Shown: piece by piece, positions 34,832-43,380 of the stretch | How positions within the stretch are numbered: the stretch's first letter is position 1 | Layout of the letters: every line of letters starts with the position of its first letter | NCBI GenBank assembly: GCA_022448265.1 | Contig: JAKVCC010000016.1 | Coordinates: 46,648 to 110,647, forward strand | Direction of reading: 5' to 3' | DNA: 64,000 bases | Origin: Pirellulales bacterium | GTDB lineage: Bacteria > Planctomycetota > Planctomycetia > Pirellulales > Lacipirellulaceae | Position numbers and translations under genes: made by a program | Notes under the pieces: generated by a model | Database searches by the model: none | What the model was told of the DNA's origin: nothing | The model's input: only the letters and a program-made list of their open reading frames with translations

Positions 34832-37195
34832 ATGGATACACATATGAAGTGGAAGAACGTCAAGCTGATTTACACGCGCGAGATGCGGGACCAACTCCGT
34901 GATAGGCGGACGCTGTTCTTGATCGCCGTGTTGCCCTTGCTGCTGTACCCGCTATTAGGCATGAGCTTTTTTCAAGTTGCGCAGTTTCTCCGCAATACGG
35001 CTGCCAAGGTGATGGTTGTCGGCGGGGAAGAACTAACCAGCCGTCCCTGGCTGCCCCCCCTGCTGGTGGAGAACAATTTTTCGCCTGACCTATTTCAAGG
35101 TAATCCGCTGGAGCGCGAGAGGCTACAACTGGTGGGCGGCGACGAAACGCTGTCAGGTGGCAACGTCTCAGCGGATCGGGCCGACCGCAAAGCGGCAGAC
35201 TCGTTGGAGCGCAGTCCAGGAGATCAGGTGGATGGGGGCCGTCCCGTTGCCGAATCGCTGGCCGCCGGGGCGGATGCGCTGGAAAACAGCGATGTGCAGG
35301 TGGTGATCTATTTCCCTCCAGGTTTTGGAGAGCGACTGGAGCTTGCGCGCAAGGCATTGATCGAACGCGGGGGCGACGCCTCACCCACCAGCGCGGAATT
35401 ACCCGAGCCGAAGATTTATTACAATTCCGCGGACGAAAAATCTCGCGTGGCACAGCTTCGTGTCGAACGCATGCTGTGGAATTGGCGCAATAAGGTCATG
35501 CAGATGAATCTGCGCGCTGGTAATGTGCCCGTCGAAGCCGCCAGGCCGTTTGAATTGCAACCCCAAGACGTGGCCGAAGAGCAGCAGCGAAATGCGGCCG
35601 TGTGGTCCAAACTGCTGCCGTTTATTCTGTTCATTTGGGCTCTTACGGGAGCCTTCTATCCGGCGGTCGATGTGTGTGCCGGTGAGAAAGAACGCGGCAC
35701 TTTAGAAACACTCCTTACGAGCCCTGCCCAGCGACGAGAAATCGTGTGGGGCAAGTTGTTGACGATCATGACATTTAGCATGGTCACTGCCACACTCAAT
35801 CTTGGGATCATGGGGATCACGGGGAAATTTGTTCTCGCGCAGTTTAAGGGAATTACGAGCCTCTCTGGCCAGGAGGCCGCACTTTCGATGCCGCCTTGGG
35901 TATCGGTGTTTTGGTTGGGACTTGCTTTGCTGCCGGTTGCCGCACTGTTTAGTGCACTGTGCCTTGCCTGTGCCGCCTTTGCTCGTAGCACGAAGGAAGG
36001 TCAGTACTATCTGATGCCTCTCTTGCTGGCCATCATGCCGCTGATGGTATTGCCTATGGCGCCGGGCATCGAACTAAATCTGGGCAATGGCCTGATCCCC
36101 ATTACGGGCGTGGTGCTTTTGCTGCGTGCTGCGATTGAGGGCCAGTACTGGGAAGCAATGCGATTTGTTCTGCCCGTTGTTGGGGTGACGCTTGTATGCT
36201 GCCTGTTAGCGATTCGTTGGGCGGAGAAACAGTTCAACTCCGAGTCAGTCCTCTTTCGAGAGAGTGAGCGGCTTGACTTGGGACGCTGGTTCGTTCACCT
36301 AGTTCGTGATCGGACGGAGACTCCAAATTTTGCACAGGGTATCTTTTGCGTGGGTCTGATCCTGGTCGTGCAGTTCTTTGTGAATCTGGCCTTGTCCTCT
36401 GTCGCCGCCTCGCGTGAGCAGGATATTTTCTTCTTCGCGCAAACTCTGTTTATCGGTCAGGTGGTCTGTATTGCAATGCCAGCGGTTCTATTGGCGTTCC
36501 TGTTTACATCGCGGCGTAAGAAAACGTTGCTTCTGGATCGATTGCCCAGCGCCCGGCTGGTGCTGGCCACGGTCCTTTTGGCAGTCCTGGTGCGCCCGTT
36601 GGGACTGGAATTTGCCGAAGCTGTAATACATGTTTATCCGCCTTCTGCAGAAATGGCGGTCCATGTTGGTATTGTCAACAAGGCCTTAGGCTTATTCCCT
36701 AACTTGTGGACCCTGTTGTTGATGCTGGCGATTTTGCCGGCAATCTGCGAAGAGATTGCGTTTCGCGGATTTGTTCTGTCGGGTTTGCGGCACGTCGGCC
36801 ACAAGTGGTGGGCTATCGGCCTTTCGGCGATTGCCTTCGGTATGGTACACCCGATTTTGCAACAGCAAATCGCTGCTGCTGCGGCCGGAGTTGTGCTGGG
36901 CTATTTAGCGGTACAAACAGGCAGCTTGCTGCTCTGCATATTATTCCACGCCATTTATAACGGCCTGGGCCTCCTGCAATACCGGCAGTTGGCGGATCTG
37001 GGCGATAATATTTCAGAATCGCGCTGGAGTTGGGTGCTGAGCGAGAGCGGTCCGCTGGTTTTTCAGGCGTGGGTGCTCGTGGTGGCGCTGGCCGGCTCGG
37101 GGGCCCTATTGTGGTGGCTGCACTGTTTGCCCTATCAACGCACCGCGGAAGAGCAACTGCAGGAAGCGCGCGATCGGCAATTTGTCGGCGCTTAA
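34832..37195 (+). CDS. natB: ABC-2 permease fused to a CPBP/CAAX-type intramembrane protease
   Basis: 787 residues in two parts. Residues 1 to about 460 are an ABC-2/NatB-type permease: a first TM helix at about 25-45, a large external domain to about 250, then a block of five or six helices with CAGEKERGTLETLLTSPA. Residues about 510-770 form a CPBP (CAAX protease and bacteriocin-processing) domain with all three motifs: EEIAFR (640-645), FGMVH, and HAIYN. The protease half is thus expected to be active in the membrane. The fusion suggests that export and proteolytic processing act on one substrate, for example a peptide. The gene starts directly after natA and is followed 5 nt later by the amidohydrolase gene. 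Confidence 0.9.
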   Translation: MDTHMKWKNVKLIYTREMRDQLRDRRTLFLIAVLPLLLYPLLGMSFFQVAQFLRNTAAKVMVVGGEELTSRPWLPPLLVENNFSPDLFQGNPLERERLQLVGGDETLSGGNVSADRADRKAADSLERSPGDQVDGGRPVAESLAAGADALENSDVQVVIYFPPGFGERLELARKALIERGGDASPTSAELPEPKIYYNSADEKSRVAQLRVERMLWNWRNKVMQMNLRAGNVPVEAARPFELQPQDVAEEQQRNAAVWSKLLPFILFIWALTGAFYPAVDVCAGEKERGTLETLLTSPAQRREIVWGKLLTIMTFSMVTATLNLGIMGITGKFVLAQFKGITSLSGQEAALSMPPWVSVFWLGLALLPVAALFSALCLACAAFARSTKEGQYYLMPLLLAIMPLMVLPMAPGIELNLGNGLIPITGVVLLLRAAIEGQYWEAMRFVLPVVGVTLVCCLLAIRWAEKQFNSESVLFRESERLDLGRWFVHLVRDRTETPNFAQGIFCVGLILVVQFFVNLALSSVAASREQDIFFFAQTLFIGQVVCIAMPAVLLAFLFTSRRKKTLLLDRLPSARLVLATVLLAVLVRPLGLEFAEAVIHVYPPSAEMAVHVGIVNKALGLFPNLWTLLLMLAILPAICEEIAFRGFVLSGLRHVGHKWWAIGLSAIAFGMVHPILQQQIAAAAAGVVLGYLAVQTGSLLLCILFHAIYNGLGLLQYRQLADLGDNISESRWSWVLSESGPLVFQAWVLVVALAGSGALLWWLHCLPYQRTAEEQLQEARDRQFVGA

Positions 37196-37200
37196 AAAGC

Positions 37201-38421
37201 ATGAATTCGGAGTTTTCACTGCGCGCCCGTTGGGTGCTACCGATGGAGGGCCCGCCGCTTGACGGCGGAGTAGTCACCGTTGCCGACGGGCGTGTCACCC
37301 GGTTGGGGATGCCGACCGGCGCCACCGGACCTCTGCGAGATCTTGGCGACGTGGTGTTGCTTCCAGGTCTGATCAACGCACATACCCACCTGGAGTTTAG
37401 TTCCCTGCAACAGCCGCTAGGGGACCCCGGTATGCCTTTGGCGGAATGGATCCGGCTGGTCATTGCTCATCGCAAACGGAGCGACCAAGACACTGGCGTT
37501 GCCATTGCGCAGGGGCTGCAGGAATGCCTGCAGCAAGGCGTGACTACCGTGGGCGAAATGGCCACGGCGTCTGCCGCAGTCTATTCTGAGCAGCGTGCGG
37601 GCCAAAGCATTCCGCAGCTTGCCCTCTTTCACGAGGTGATCGGTTTTTCTGCAGCTCGAATCGAATCGGTGTTGGCGGATGTCGAACACCGTTTGGTTGA
37701 TCGGGCGGCGACCACCAGCGGTGGCATCAGTCCGCACGCTCCGTACACTGTCCATCCTGAGCTGTTCGCCCGCCTGGTGGATTTGGCCAAGCGAAATAAT
37801 ATTCCCGTTGCCGTGCATCTGGCTGAGTCACGCGAGGAATTGCGATTGCTCGACCAGGGGGATGGGCCGCTGCGAGATCTTCTGGAAGAGCGAAGCATGT
37901 GGGATCCGCAGACGCTTTGTCCCGGAAGTCGTCCCATCGATTTCTTGAAAATTCTGGCCCGCGCGCCGCGCGCCCTAGTCGTTCATGGAAATTATCTTAG
38001 TGCTGACGAGATCGAGTTTATTGCCGAATACCGCCAGAGGATGGGCATTGTGTACTGCCCGCGGACGCACGCTTATTTTGCCCACGCACCCTACCCACTT
38101 CCGGCCATGCTGAATGCCGGCGTACCTGTCGTCGTGGGGACGGACAGCCGGGCTTCGAGCCCCGATTTGAGCCTGCTCGAAGAGTTACGCTTTGTATTTC
38201 GGCAATACCCTGAGCTGGGGCCGGAGCAGATTCTGGCGATGGGTACCACGGTCAGTGCTGCGACGCTCGGTTTATCGAAGCTTGCCGGCAGTATCACGCC
38301 TGGCAAACCGGCGAATCTTTGCGCCGTTCCCACTGATGTGGCTGCGAGGCATCCGGCGGACGCTGTCTTGGGGGGTAATGCGCTACCCTGCGGGACTTGG
38401 CTGCGCGGGCAAGAAGTCTAA
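37201..38421 (+). CDS. Amidohydrolase, candidate aminofutalosine deaminase
   Basis: 406 residues of the amidohydrolase TIM-barrel superfamily. Metal-binding residues are visible: H61-x-H63 in INAHTHLEFSS, HAPYTVHPE, the His in VAVHLAESREEL, and the Asp in VVGTDSRASSPDLSLLEELR. The closing LSKLAGSITPGKPANL is typical of cytosine/guanine/S-adenosylhomocysteine deaminases. Within this group lies aminodeoxyfutalosine deaminase (MqnX). With mqnA and mqnC about 4 kb upstream that role is attractive, but it rests on context. The frame runs in from 37030, inside natB; the ATG at 37201 is the right start, 5 nt after natB. Confidence 0.85.
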   Translation: MNSEFSLRARWVLPMEGPPLDGGVVTVADGRVTRLGMPTGATGPLRDLGDVVLLPGLINAHTHLEFSSLQQPLGDPGMPLAEWIRLVIAHRKRSDQDTGVAIAQGLQECLQQGVTTVGEMATASAAVYSEQRAGQSIPQLALFHEVIGFSAARIESVLADVEHRLVDRAATTSGGISPHAPYTVHPELFARLVDLAKRNNIPVAVHLAESREELRLLDQGDGPLRDLLEERSMWDPQTLCPGSRPIDFLKILARAPRALVVHGNYLSADEIEFIAEYRQRMGIVYCPRTHAYFAHAPYPLPAMLNAGVPVVVGTDSRASSPDLSLLEELRFVFRQYPELGPEQILAMGTTVSAATLGLSKLAGSITPGKPANLCAVPTDVAARHPADAVLGGNALPCGTWLRGQEV

Positions 38422-39003
38422 GCCGGCCAATTGCCTGCCGCGTGGAAGCGGATAGCGGCGACGAAAATAACCAAGCTGCTATTGCCAGGTCGCGCTGGAG
38501 GGTTTCACTGTCGTGCAGTGGATTGAGGTCTTACTTTGGCTCGACGCCTCTCCTTCCTCACGGAACGATGAACCACTACTAACCATCTGTCTGATTCCGT
38601 TGGCTCTGCTGGCCGAAGTGTGGGATCCGCTAAGCGGTTCGACATTTGTTCTGTCCATGCGCGAGCAATGATGGACGTTCTTTCTGCTGCTCAATATTAG
38701 ATTGACGATGGTGGTCGCCCCAGAACCCGGCCAGGTTTTTGTGCTGGGGGTAGCAACTTTGGGGGGCCGTGATTGGCGCCCTGCTTCTTCTGTGGTGGCA
38801 ACCATTTTGGCTAAGCTTGCTAATCCTTTCGACGCGCTGGTTCTGAGCCACCACGATTTTTGTTTTCACCGACAGCGCCGTAGTTAGTTTTTTGCCACCC
38901 TTTATCTCGTATTCGTCTTGATCCGCGAGTTCGGGGTGGTGGGTCCGCCTCTAGGATGACCCTTTGTGGTGACGGCCGGCTGTGTCTCCGAGGTTGTCAT
39001 TGG
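38422..39003. other. Intergenic region of about 580 bases between convergent genes
   Basis: Frames of 60-108 codons exist on both strands, with Ser/Arg-rich translations and no recognisable domain. I see no strong hairpin. It could hold decayed coding sequence, but I cannot identify a parent gene. Confidence 0.4.
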
Positions 39004-40791
39004 CTACTGCGTATGGCTCAATTTTATGAATTCTGACAGTGCCTTGAGTGTTTCTCCAGGGCAGACAATGTCGCCCTCGATATGGGAATCTCGCCAGTGC
39101 ATCGAGACACCCACTGGAGGCGAAACCGGAAACTCAGGAATGGATACCGTTTGCTCGGACAAATAAATCATTAACTCGTTGACGAAGCGGTTTGCCCACT
39201 GCGCGCAACCTTGAGGGCTGATTAAGAGTTTCCAGGCGGATTCCTCCGGCAATAGCTGCATTGTTTGTTGGACATCGGCGCTGTCTGTTAATCCAGATTC
39301 ACGTTCGCGCTGCGACTCCAATAGGAGAGCCAACTTCTCTTCGCTTCCCATGCCGAAGGCAATGGTATTGTCGCCGGTGGCGACCAGCAGATAACGCAGC
39401 TTTCCGTCTTTGCCAAATATCGACTCTAGCATCCAATTAAACATGGGAACATTGGCGTCTTGCATCAATTCAGCGACGTTCATGCTCAGCTCAATCGCCT
39501 GCTTTCCAGCAATTGTCGTGGCCCTGATCTCATAGGCCATGTTCGTCCGCGTAGATAGACGAAATATTTTGTTATAGGTTTCGGTGGCCCCTTGGACGGA
39601 CTCCAAGTAGCGTTTGGAATCGGATACATCTGCCAGGCCCAAAGTATTGCTTAACAGCGGGTCACCTGGCTTGCCGGGAAGAACCAGAAACGACAGGTTT
39701 TTGAGACCGCTCATCATCTGGCGATAGGATTGCTCAAGGGTCTGCCACTGATCGTCGGCCAGATGTTCCAGGCCGTAGACTTTCGGCATGGTTTTCAGTA
39801 TCTGGGAACTTGCTGTGGCAAGGGTGTTTGCCCAAGCCTCAGGTAAGGGACCGCCGCTGGCGATTACAAAGGTTTGCTCATTAAATTCTTCTAAAAAAGA
39901 ATTTTTGCCTACTCCGGCAGGTATCGCCTGGCTCAAACGGCTTCCTTCTCTGAGCAGAACTCGCTTGCCGAACCGTGCATTGAGATCCGCGTCGATCGTC
40001 AGTCCCCAAGCGACCAGTTTGATCTCCGATTTCAGGAAATCTAGAATTCCCTGGTACATGGCCAGGTTAGTTTCCATAAGTTCGAGGACGCCGGGCGATT
40101 GCTCCAGCCCTCCGAATTTGTCCTCGAATAGATCGCGCTGGGCTGCCAGGCTCACGCTACCAATTTTTAGCAGCAGTTCAGCGCCTGCAGGCATGATTGC
40201 TGCGGTAATGTCGTTGGTTGTGAGCCACGGCTCCAGGGGCTCAAGATCCGGGACGGATTCGGGCTCCAGTTCGAGCAGTAATTCTAAAGTGTCGCGATGC
40301 TCAACGTTCATTAGCATGGCATAAGTGCGATTCTGGGCGAGCAGAACGTCTTCGCCTGCAATAACAACACGAGAAATTTCGCCTCCCGGATCGCCATGGA
40401 CGGACTCGGCCAATGCCCCATAGTCCGCCACTGGCAGCAAGACCATCGGCTCAGCCTGCGAAGCGGGCGCTTTCCCTGGAAGCAGCGCTACCAGTAGTTC
40501 CCCCTGCGGATCGAGCCCAGCCTCAAGTCCCGTTGAGAAATTCAATAGGGCGAGCAGCGCTGGCAAAGGCAATTCAAACAGCTTCGTGAGCCGACTCGCT
40601 TTTGCATCCAGTTGGCTTAAATTGCGCAGGGCGACAAACCCCAGGGCGTCTTCCGGAAGATAATTGTAGACCCCTTGCCCGCGCGCTCCTTGCCCGCGGG
40701 CATCGTAGGCAGCGCTAAGAAATACCGCTACCGCTAGCAGCCAATAGCTAACAAGGCGCCTGCCTGGCAGCCGTGAATCGCCCTTAGGCAT
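39004..40791 (-). CDS. Exported protein of unknown function, planctomycetal type
   Basis: About 595 residues from the ATG at 40791 (a GTG at 40827 is also in frame). A signal peptide covers about residues 12-35 and ends near SAAYDARGQG, where the pentapeptide ARGQG is duplicated. The mature protein has repeated Leu-rich amphipathic helices and beta segments such as PMVLLPVADYGALAES and YAMLMNVEHRDTLELLLE, and it looks like a pseudo-symmetric two-domain fold. No catalytic motif was recognised. It is similar in style to DUF3352-like secreted proteins of planctomycetes and cyanobacteria, a weak resemblance. It is transcribed alone. Confidence 0.7.
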   Translation of the reverse strand: MPKGDSRLPGRRLVSYWLLAVAVFLSAAYDARGQGARGQGVYNYLPEDALGFVALRNLSQLDAKASRLTKLFELPLPALLALLNFSTGLEAGLDPQGELLVALLPGKAPASQAEPMVLLPVADYGALAESVHGDPGGEISRVVIAGEDVLLAQNRTYAMLMNVEHRDTLELLLELEPESVPDLEPLEPWLTTNDITAAIMPAGAELLLKIGSVSLAAQRDLFEDKFGGLEQSPGVLELMETNLAMYQGILDFLKSEIKLVAWGLTIDADLNARFGKRVLLREGSRLSQAIPAGVGKNSFLEEFNEQTFVIASGGPLPEAWANTLATASSQILKTMPKVYGLEHLADDQWQTLEQSYRQMMSGLKNLSFLVLPGKPGDPLLSNTLGLADVSDSKRYLESVQGATETYNKIFRLSTRTNMAYEIRATTIAGKQAIELSMNVAELMQDANVPMFNWMLESIFGKDGKLRYLLVATGDNTIAFGMGSEEKLALLLESQRERESGLTDSADVQQTMQLLPEESAWKLLISPQGCAQWANRFVNELMIYLSEQTVSIPEFPVSPPVGVSMHWRDSHIEGDIVCPGETLKALSEFIKLSHTQ

Positions 40792-40826
40792 CAGGTCTTG
40801 ATTCCGTCTCTTGAGGGTGCGTATCA

Positions 40827-40978
40827 CCGCGTCTTCGCGTGAGATTCAGTTCTAATCGTGGTTATTACCAAGCCTGTCTCCGGCCGGGGCAAGCTGTTCT
40901 CAATCGGCTGACCTTCCCCCGGAAATCTGGTAGACAAATACTCAGCGAAATCCCAAACGCACTAGGGCGGCAATTCGG
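40827..40978 (-). pseudogene. Decayed copy of the hemolysin III gene 3' end (left direct repeat)
   Basis: This segment matches 42626-42775 at about 89% (17 differences in about 152 bases by hand), with the outer 36 bases identical. The right copy contains the last ~25 codons and stop of the hemolysin III gene. In the left copy the corresponding frame keeps VYQ-S-G-RSAD-stop but has an in-frame TGA where the functional gene has a Trp codon. Upstream of 40978 the similarity ends. The two copies bracket the TAT-type Gfo/Idh gene. Confidence 0.8.
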
Positions 40979-41046
40979 ACCTCCAAGCCCCATGTATTAC
41001 TGCCGCGCCGCCATTTTTAGCTTTGCAGCCGGTAGCGTCGTGAATC

Positions 41047-42423
41047 CTAAACTTCTGGAATCTCAAATCCTTTCCGGGGCTGGCGACTCGTAAATGAATT
41101 GGCTTGGTCGTCCCCAATCACCTGTTCTTTTTTGGGATCCCAACGAATCTTGCGTCCTAGTCTCGCGGTGATCGTACTTAGGTGACACACAGCCATAGCT
41201 TGCAGGTGGCTGTACGGGTCGGAGACCGTCAGGCCACCTTCACGGACACATCGATAGAAATTGTTTTTGTGTCCTTCAAAAGGCTTGCCTTTATATAACG
41301 CGACAACATCCTCATCGGAATAAAGGTCTTTGTCCCAGTTCTCCTCAATTGGGGCACCCGTAATTTTACCTCGATTAACGAACACCTTGCCCTTGGTCCC
41401 CTCGAACGTAATTCCATTATCTCCGTGGCTCGTGACATCCATCACGACTCCATCGGCAAATTTGTGTAACACGGAGAATACGTGCGATGAATTATAGGAA
41501 TCATTAACCAGTGCGTGACCATCCTTGTAGTCAACCGGGTGCTGACAGTTTGTGCCGTCGACTTCGACAGGTCCATCGCCGGCAGCGTTGCGGTTTAAGG
41601 CCCACATCGCGATATCGACATGGTGCGCACCCCAGTCGGTAAATTTACCTCCTGAATATTCATACCACCAGCGAAATTGGTAATGGCACCGTCGTGTCCG
41701 ATATTCTTGGACAGGTGCCTGCCCTTGCCACATGTCCCAGTTCAGTGTTTTCGGAACATCAGCAACTGGAAATGGTCCTCCCGTTGGAGATCCATTAATC
41801 CCCACAGTCACACGTTTGATGTCGCCCAATAAACCTTTTTGCACCATATTAACGGCACGTAAAAAACCACCATGTGAGCTTCGTTGTTGTGTTCCCACCA
41901 AAAATGCTTGTTCAGGATGTTTTTTACAGGCATTTCGAATAAGCCGATTTTCCTCCAACGTCAGCGTGAGTGGCTTTTGGCAGAACACATGCTTGCCAGC
42001 CTCCAATGCCTCGACGGCGATCTTGATATGCCAATGGTCCGGTGTAACGATACTCACGACATCAATATCTGATCGATCAAGCACTCGTCGATAATCGCCG
42101 TAGTGATCTGATTTGCCTCGTCCAATGTTGCCGTCGTTTTTGGCCCGCAATGCGTGCGCTTCATCAACATCGCACACTGCAACTATGTTGCCAAAGTTTG
42201 CGTGCTCGCGTGCATCACCAGAACCCATGTCGCCAACACCTATGCAACCGATATTGGGTTTGTCATTTTGACTAACATTGGCAAATGCTAACTCCTGCCA
42301 GCCAAAATATGGAACTGCTGCAGTAGCCCCTATTGCTGCACTGCCGATAAATTGACGTCGGCCAATCTGAGTATTGCCAACGGACTTGGCAGGGTTATTT
42401 TTTGCATCAGCAATATTTTTCAT
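41047..42423 (-). CDS. Gfo/Idh/MocA oxidoreductase with twin-arginine signal
   Basis: 458 residues. The N terminus carries a TAT signal, GRRQFIGSAAIGATAAV, at about residues 22-38. The Rossmann domain follows, with IGCIGVGDMGSGDA and the catalytic-Lys motif in VFCQKPLTLTLEENRL. The C-terminal domain contains WWYEYSGGKFTDWGAHHVD, typical of planctomycete Gfo/Idh proteins. They oxidise or rearrange sugars with NAD(P). Its DNA is AT-richer than its neighbours: 41461-41520 has 25 G/C of 60 by hand count, against 38 of 60 in 43921-43980 of the transketolase gene. Together with the flanking repeats this suggests acquisition from elsewhere. Confidence 0.9.
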   Translation of the reverse strand: MKNIADAKNNPAKSVGNTQIGRRQFIGSAAIGATAAVPYFGWQELAFANVSQNDKPNIGCIGVGDMGSGDAREHANFGNIVAVCDVDEAHALRAKNDGNIGRGKSDHYGDYRRVLDRSDIDVVSIVTPDHWHIKIAVEALEAGKHVFCQKPLTLTLEENRLIRNACKKHPEQAFLVGTQQRSSHGGFLRAVNMVQKGLLGDIKRVTVGINGSPTGGPFPVADVPKTLNWDMWQGQAPVQEYRTRRCHYQFRWWYEYSGGKFTDWGAHHVDIAMWALNRNAAGDGPVEVDGTNCQHPVDYKDGHALVNDSYNSSHVFSVLHKFADGVVMDVTSHGDNGITFEGTKGKVFVNRGKITGAPIEENWDKDLYSDEDVVALYKGKPFEGHKNNFYRCVREGGLTVSDPYSHLQAMAVCHLSTITARLGRKIRWDPKKEQVIGDDQANSFTSRQPRKGFEIPEV

Positions 42424-42495
42424 AATATCCCTATGACTTCCTGTTTTGCATTTCGAGTAAATGTAGTCTATGTGCCAGCAGTTCGATCGCTATGC

Positions 42496-42630
42496 CTACT
42501 GGTCAGCGCCCAATTTCTTCTTTAGTTTTTCAATGTCTTCCGGTAAAGCGTTGGCATTAGGGAGCCCTGATTCGCTTTGCTCGTACGGGTCTTCTGGTAA
42601 ATTCATCATTTCAGCTTCTTTGCCTCCGCG
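42496..42630 (-). pseudogene. C-terminal fragment of a sulfatase gene
   Basis: On the minus strand this reads GGKEAEMMNLPEDPYEQSE, continues to LPEDIEKLKKKLGADQ and ends at a TAG. The pattern GK-x-x-E-M/L-x-NLxxDPxE is the usual C-terminal end of secreted sulfatases. No upstream sulfatase body remains: the frame runs straight into the right direct repeat. It lies just upstream of the Gfo/Idh gene and in the same orientation, so it probably came with that segment. Confidence 0.6.
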
Positions 42631-42775
42631 TCTTCGCGTGAGATTCAGTTCTAATCGTGGTCATTACCCAGCCTGCCTCCGGCCGGGGCAAGTTGTTCTC
42701 AATCGGCTGACCGTTCCCCGGAAAGCTGGTAGATAAATGCCCAGTGAAATCCCAAGCCCACCAGGACGGCAATGT
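42626..42775. repeat. Right copy of the ~150-bp direct repeat
   Basis: Covers the 3' end of the hemolysin III gene and about 70 bases beyond it. It matches 40827-40978 in the same orientation. The outer end contains GCGTCTTCGCGTGAGA, which resembles a dispersed intergenic repeat seen in many bacterial genomes and often mistranslated as a basic peptide ending like HAKTRRQR. Confidence 0.85.
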
Positions 42776-43373
42776 GGAAGATTTCGTGTTTTTGCACAAC
42801 GCCTGGCAGCAAAACGAGCCAATTGCTTGTTTCCAAGACTACGCCTGCCGAGTATGCCAGTCCACCCCAAAGAACGGTTTGGACGAATCGGAATCCGTGG
42901 CGGCGCCACAAGGTAATGCCGGGGAACACCCCCAACCAACCCATTCCGAGATACATGGACAAGTTTAACCAGGAAGGTATTTGCTTAAAGTAAATCGTCT
43001 TAACCGTGATCGCCACGACAGCGATGGTCCAGATCAGCCCAAGCATGCCCCACCGTTGCCAACCACGAAATGCGATGACGTGGATCGGAGTGAACGTACA
43101 CGCGATCAAAATAAAGATTGCGGCATGATCCAGGATGCGCAGCACGGCCCGCGCGTCCCCGCCGTAGCTAAGCAAATGATATACGCCGCTAATCAGAAGT
43201 AGCAGAACAGTTCCCAAACAAAATACCGCTAGGCTGATCGTGTGGAGGCGGTTTCTCTGCTCACATCGCAGCAAAAAGAACGAGAGCACAGCAAAAAAAA
43301 CCGCACCCAATAGATGGGAAATGCTGCTAAACGGTTCGCAGAAACCAGGGATAGAATTGATTTCAGCCAGCAT
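42699..43373 (-). CDS. Hemolysin III (PAQR/YqfA) family membrane protein
   Basis: 224 residues with seven hydrophobic helices. Family motifs are the SHLLGAVFF segment with the first conserved His, the GVYHLLSY segment, LDHAAIFILIACTFTP, and the final HIAVLVGLGFHWAF with the last His residues. These His residues bind zinc in the PAQR family, whose bacterial members are of uncertain role (possible lipid hydrolases). The gene starts 7 nt after the transketolase stop and is thus in that operon. Its 3' end is duplicated at 40827. Confidence 0.9.
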   Translation of the reverse strand: MLAEINSIPGFCEPFSSISHLLGAVFFAVLSFFLLRCEQRNRLHTISLAVFCLGTVLLLLISGVYHLLSYGGDARAVLRILDHAAIFILIACTFTPIHVIAFRGWQRWGMLGLIWTIAVVAITVKTIYFKQIPSWLNLSMYLGMGWLGVFPGITLWRRHGFRFVQTVLWGGLAYSAGVVLETSNWLVLLPGVVQKHEIFHIAVLVGLGFHWAFIYQLSGERSAD

Positions 43374-43380
43374 GGGTTAT

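Noticed and set aside
42611..42799. Minus-strand frame ending in SHAKTRRQRS
   Set aside because: It reads through the direct repeat and the dispersed GCGTCTTCGCGTGAG element, with the basic tail typical of spurious translations; it overlaps the hemolysin III gene.
42744..43202. Plus-strand frames opposite the hemolysin III gene
   Set aside because: Antisense shadows of a seven-TM family protein.
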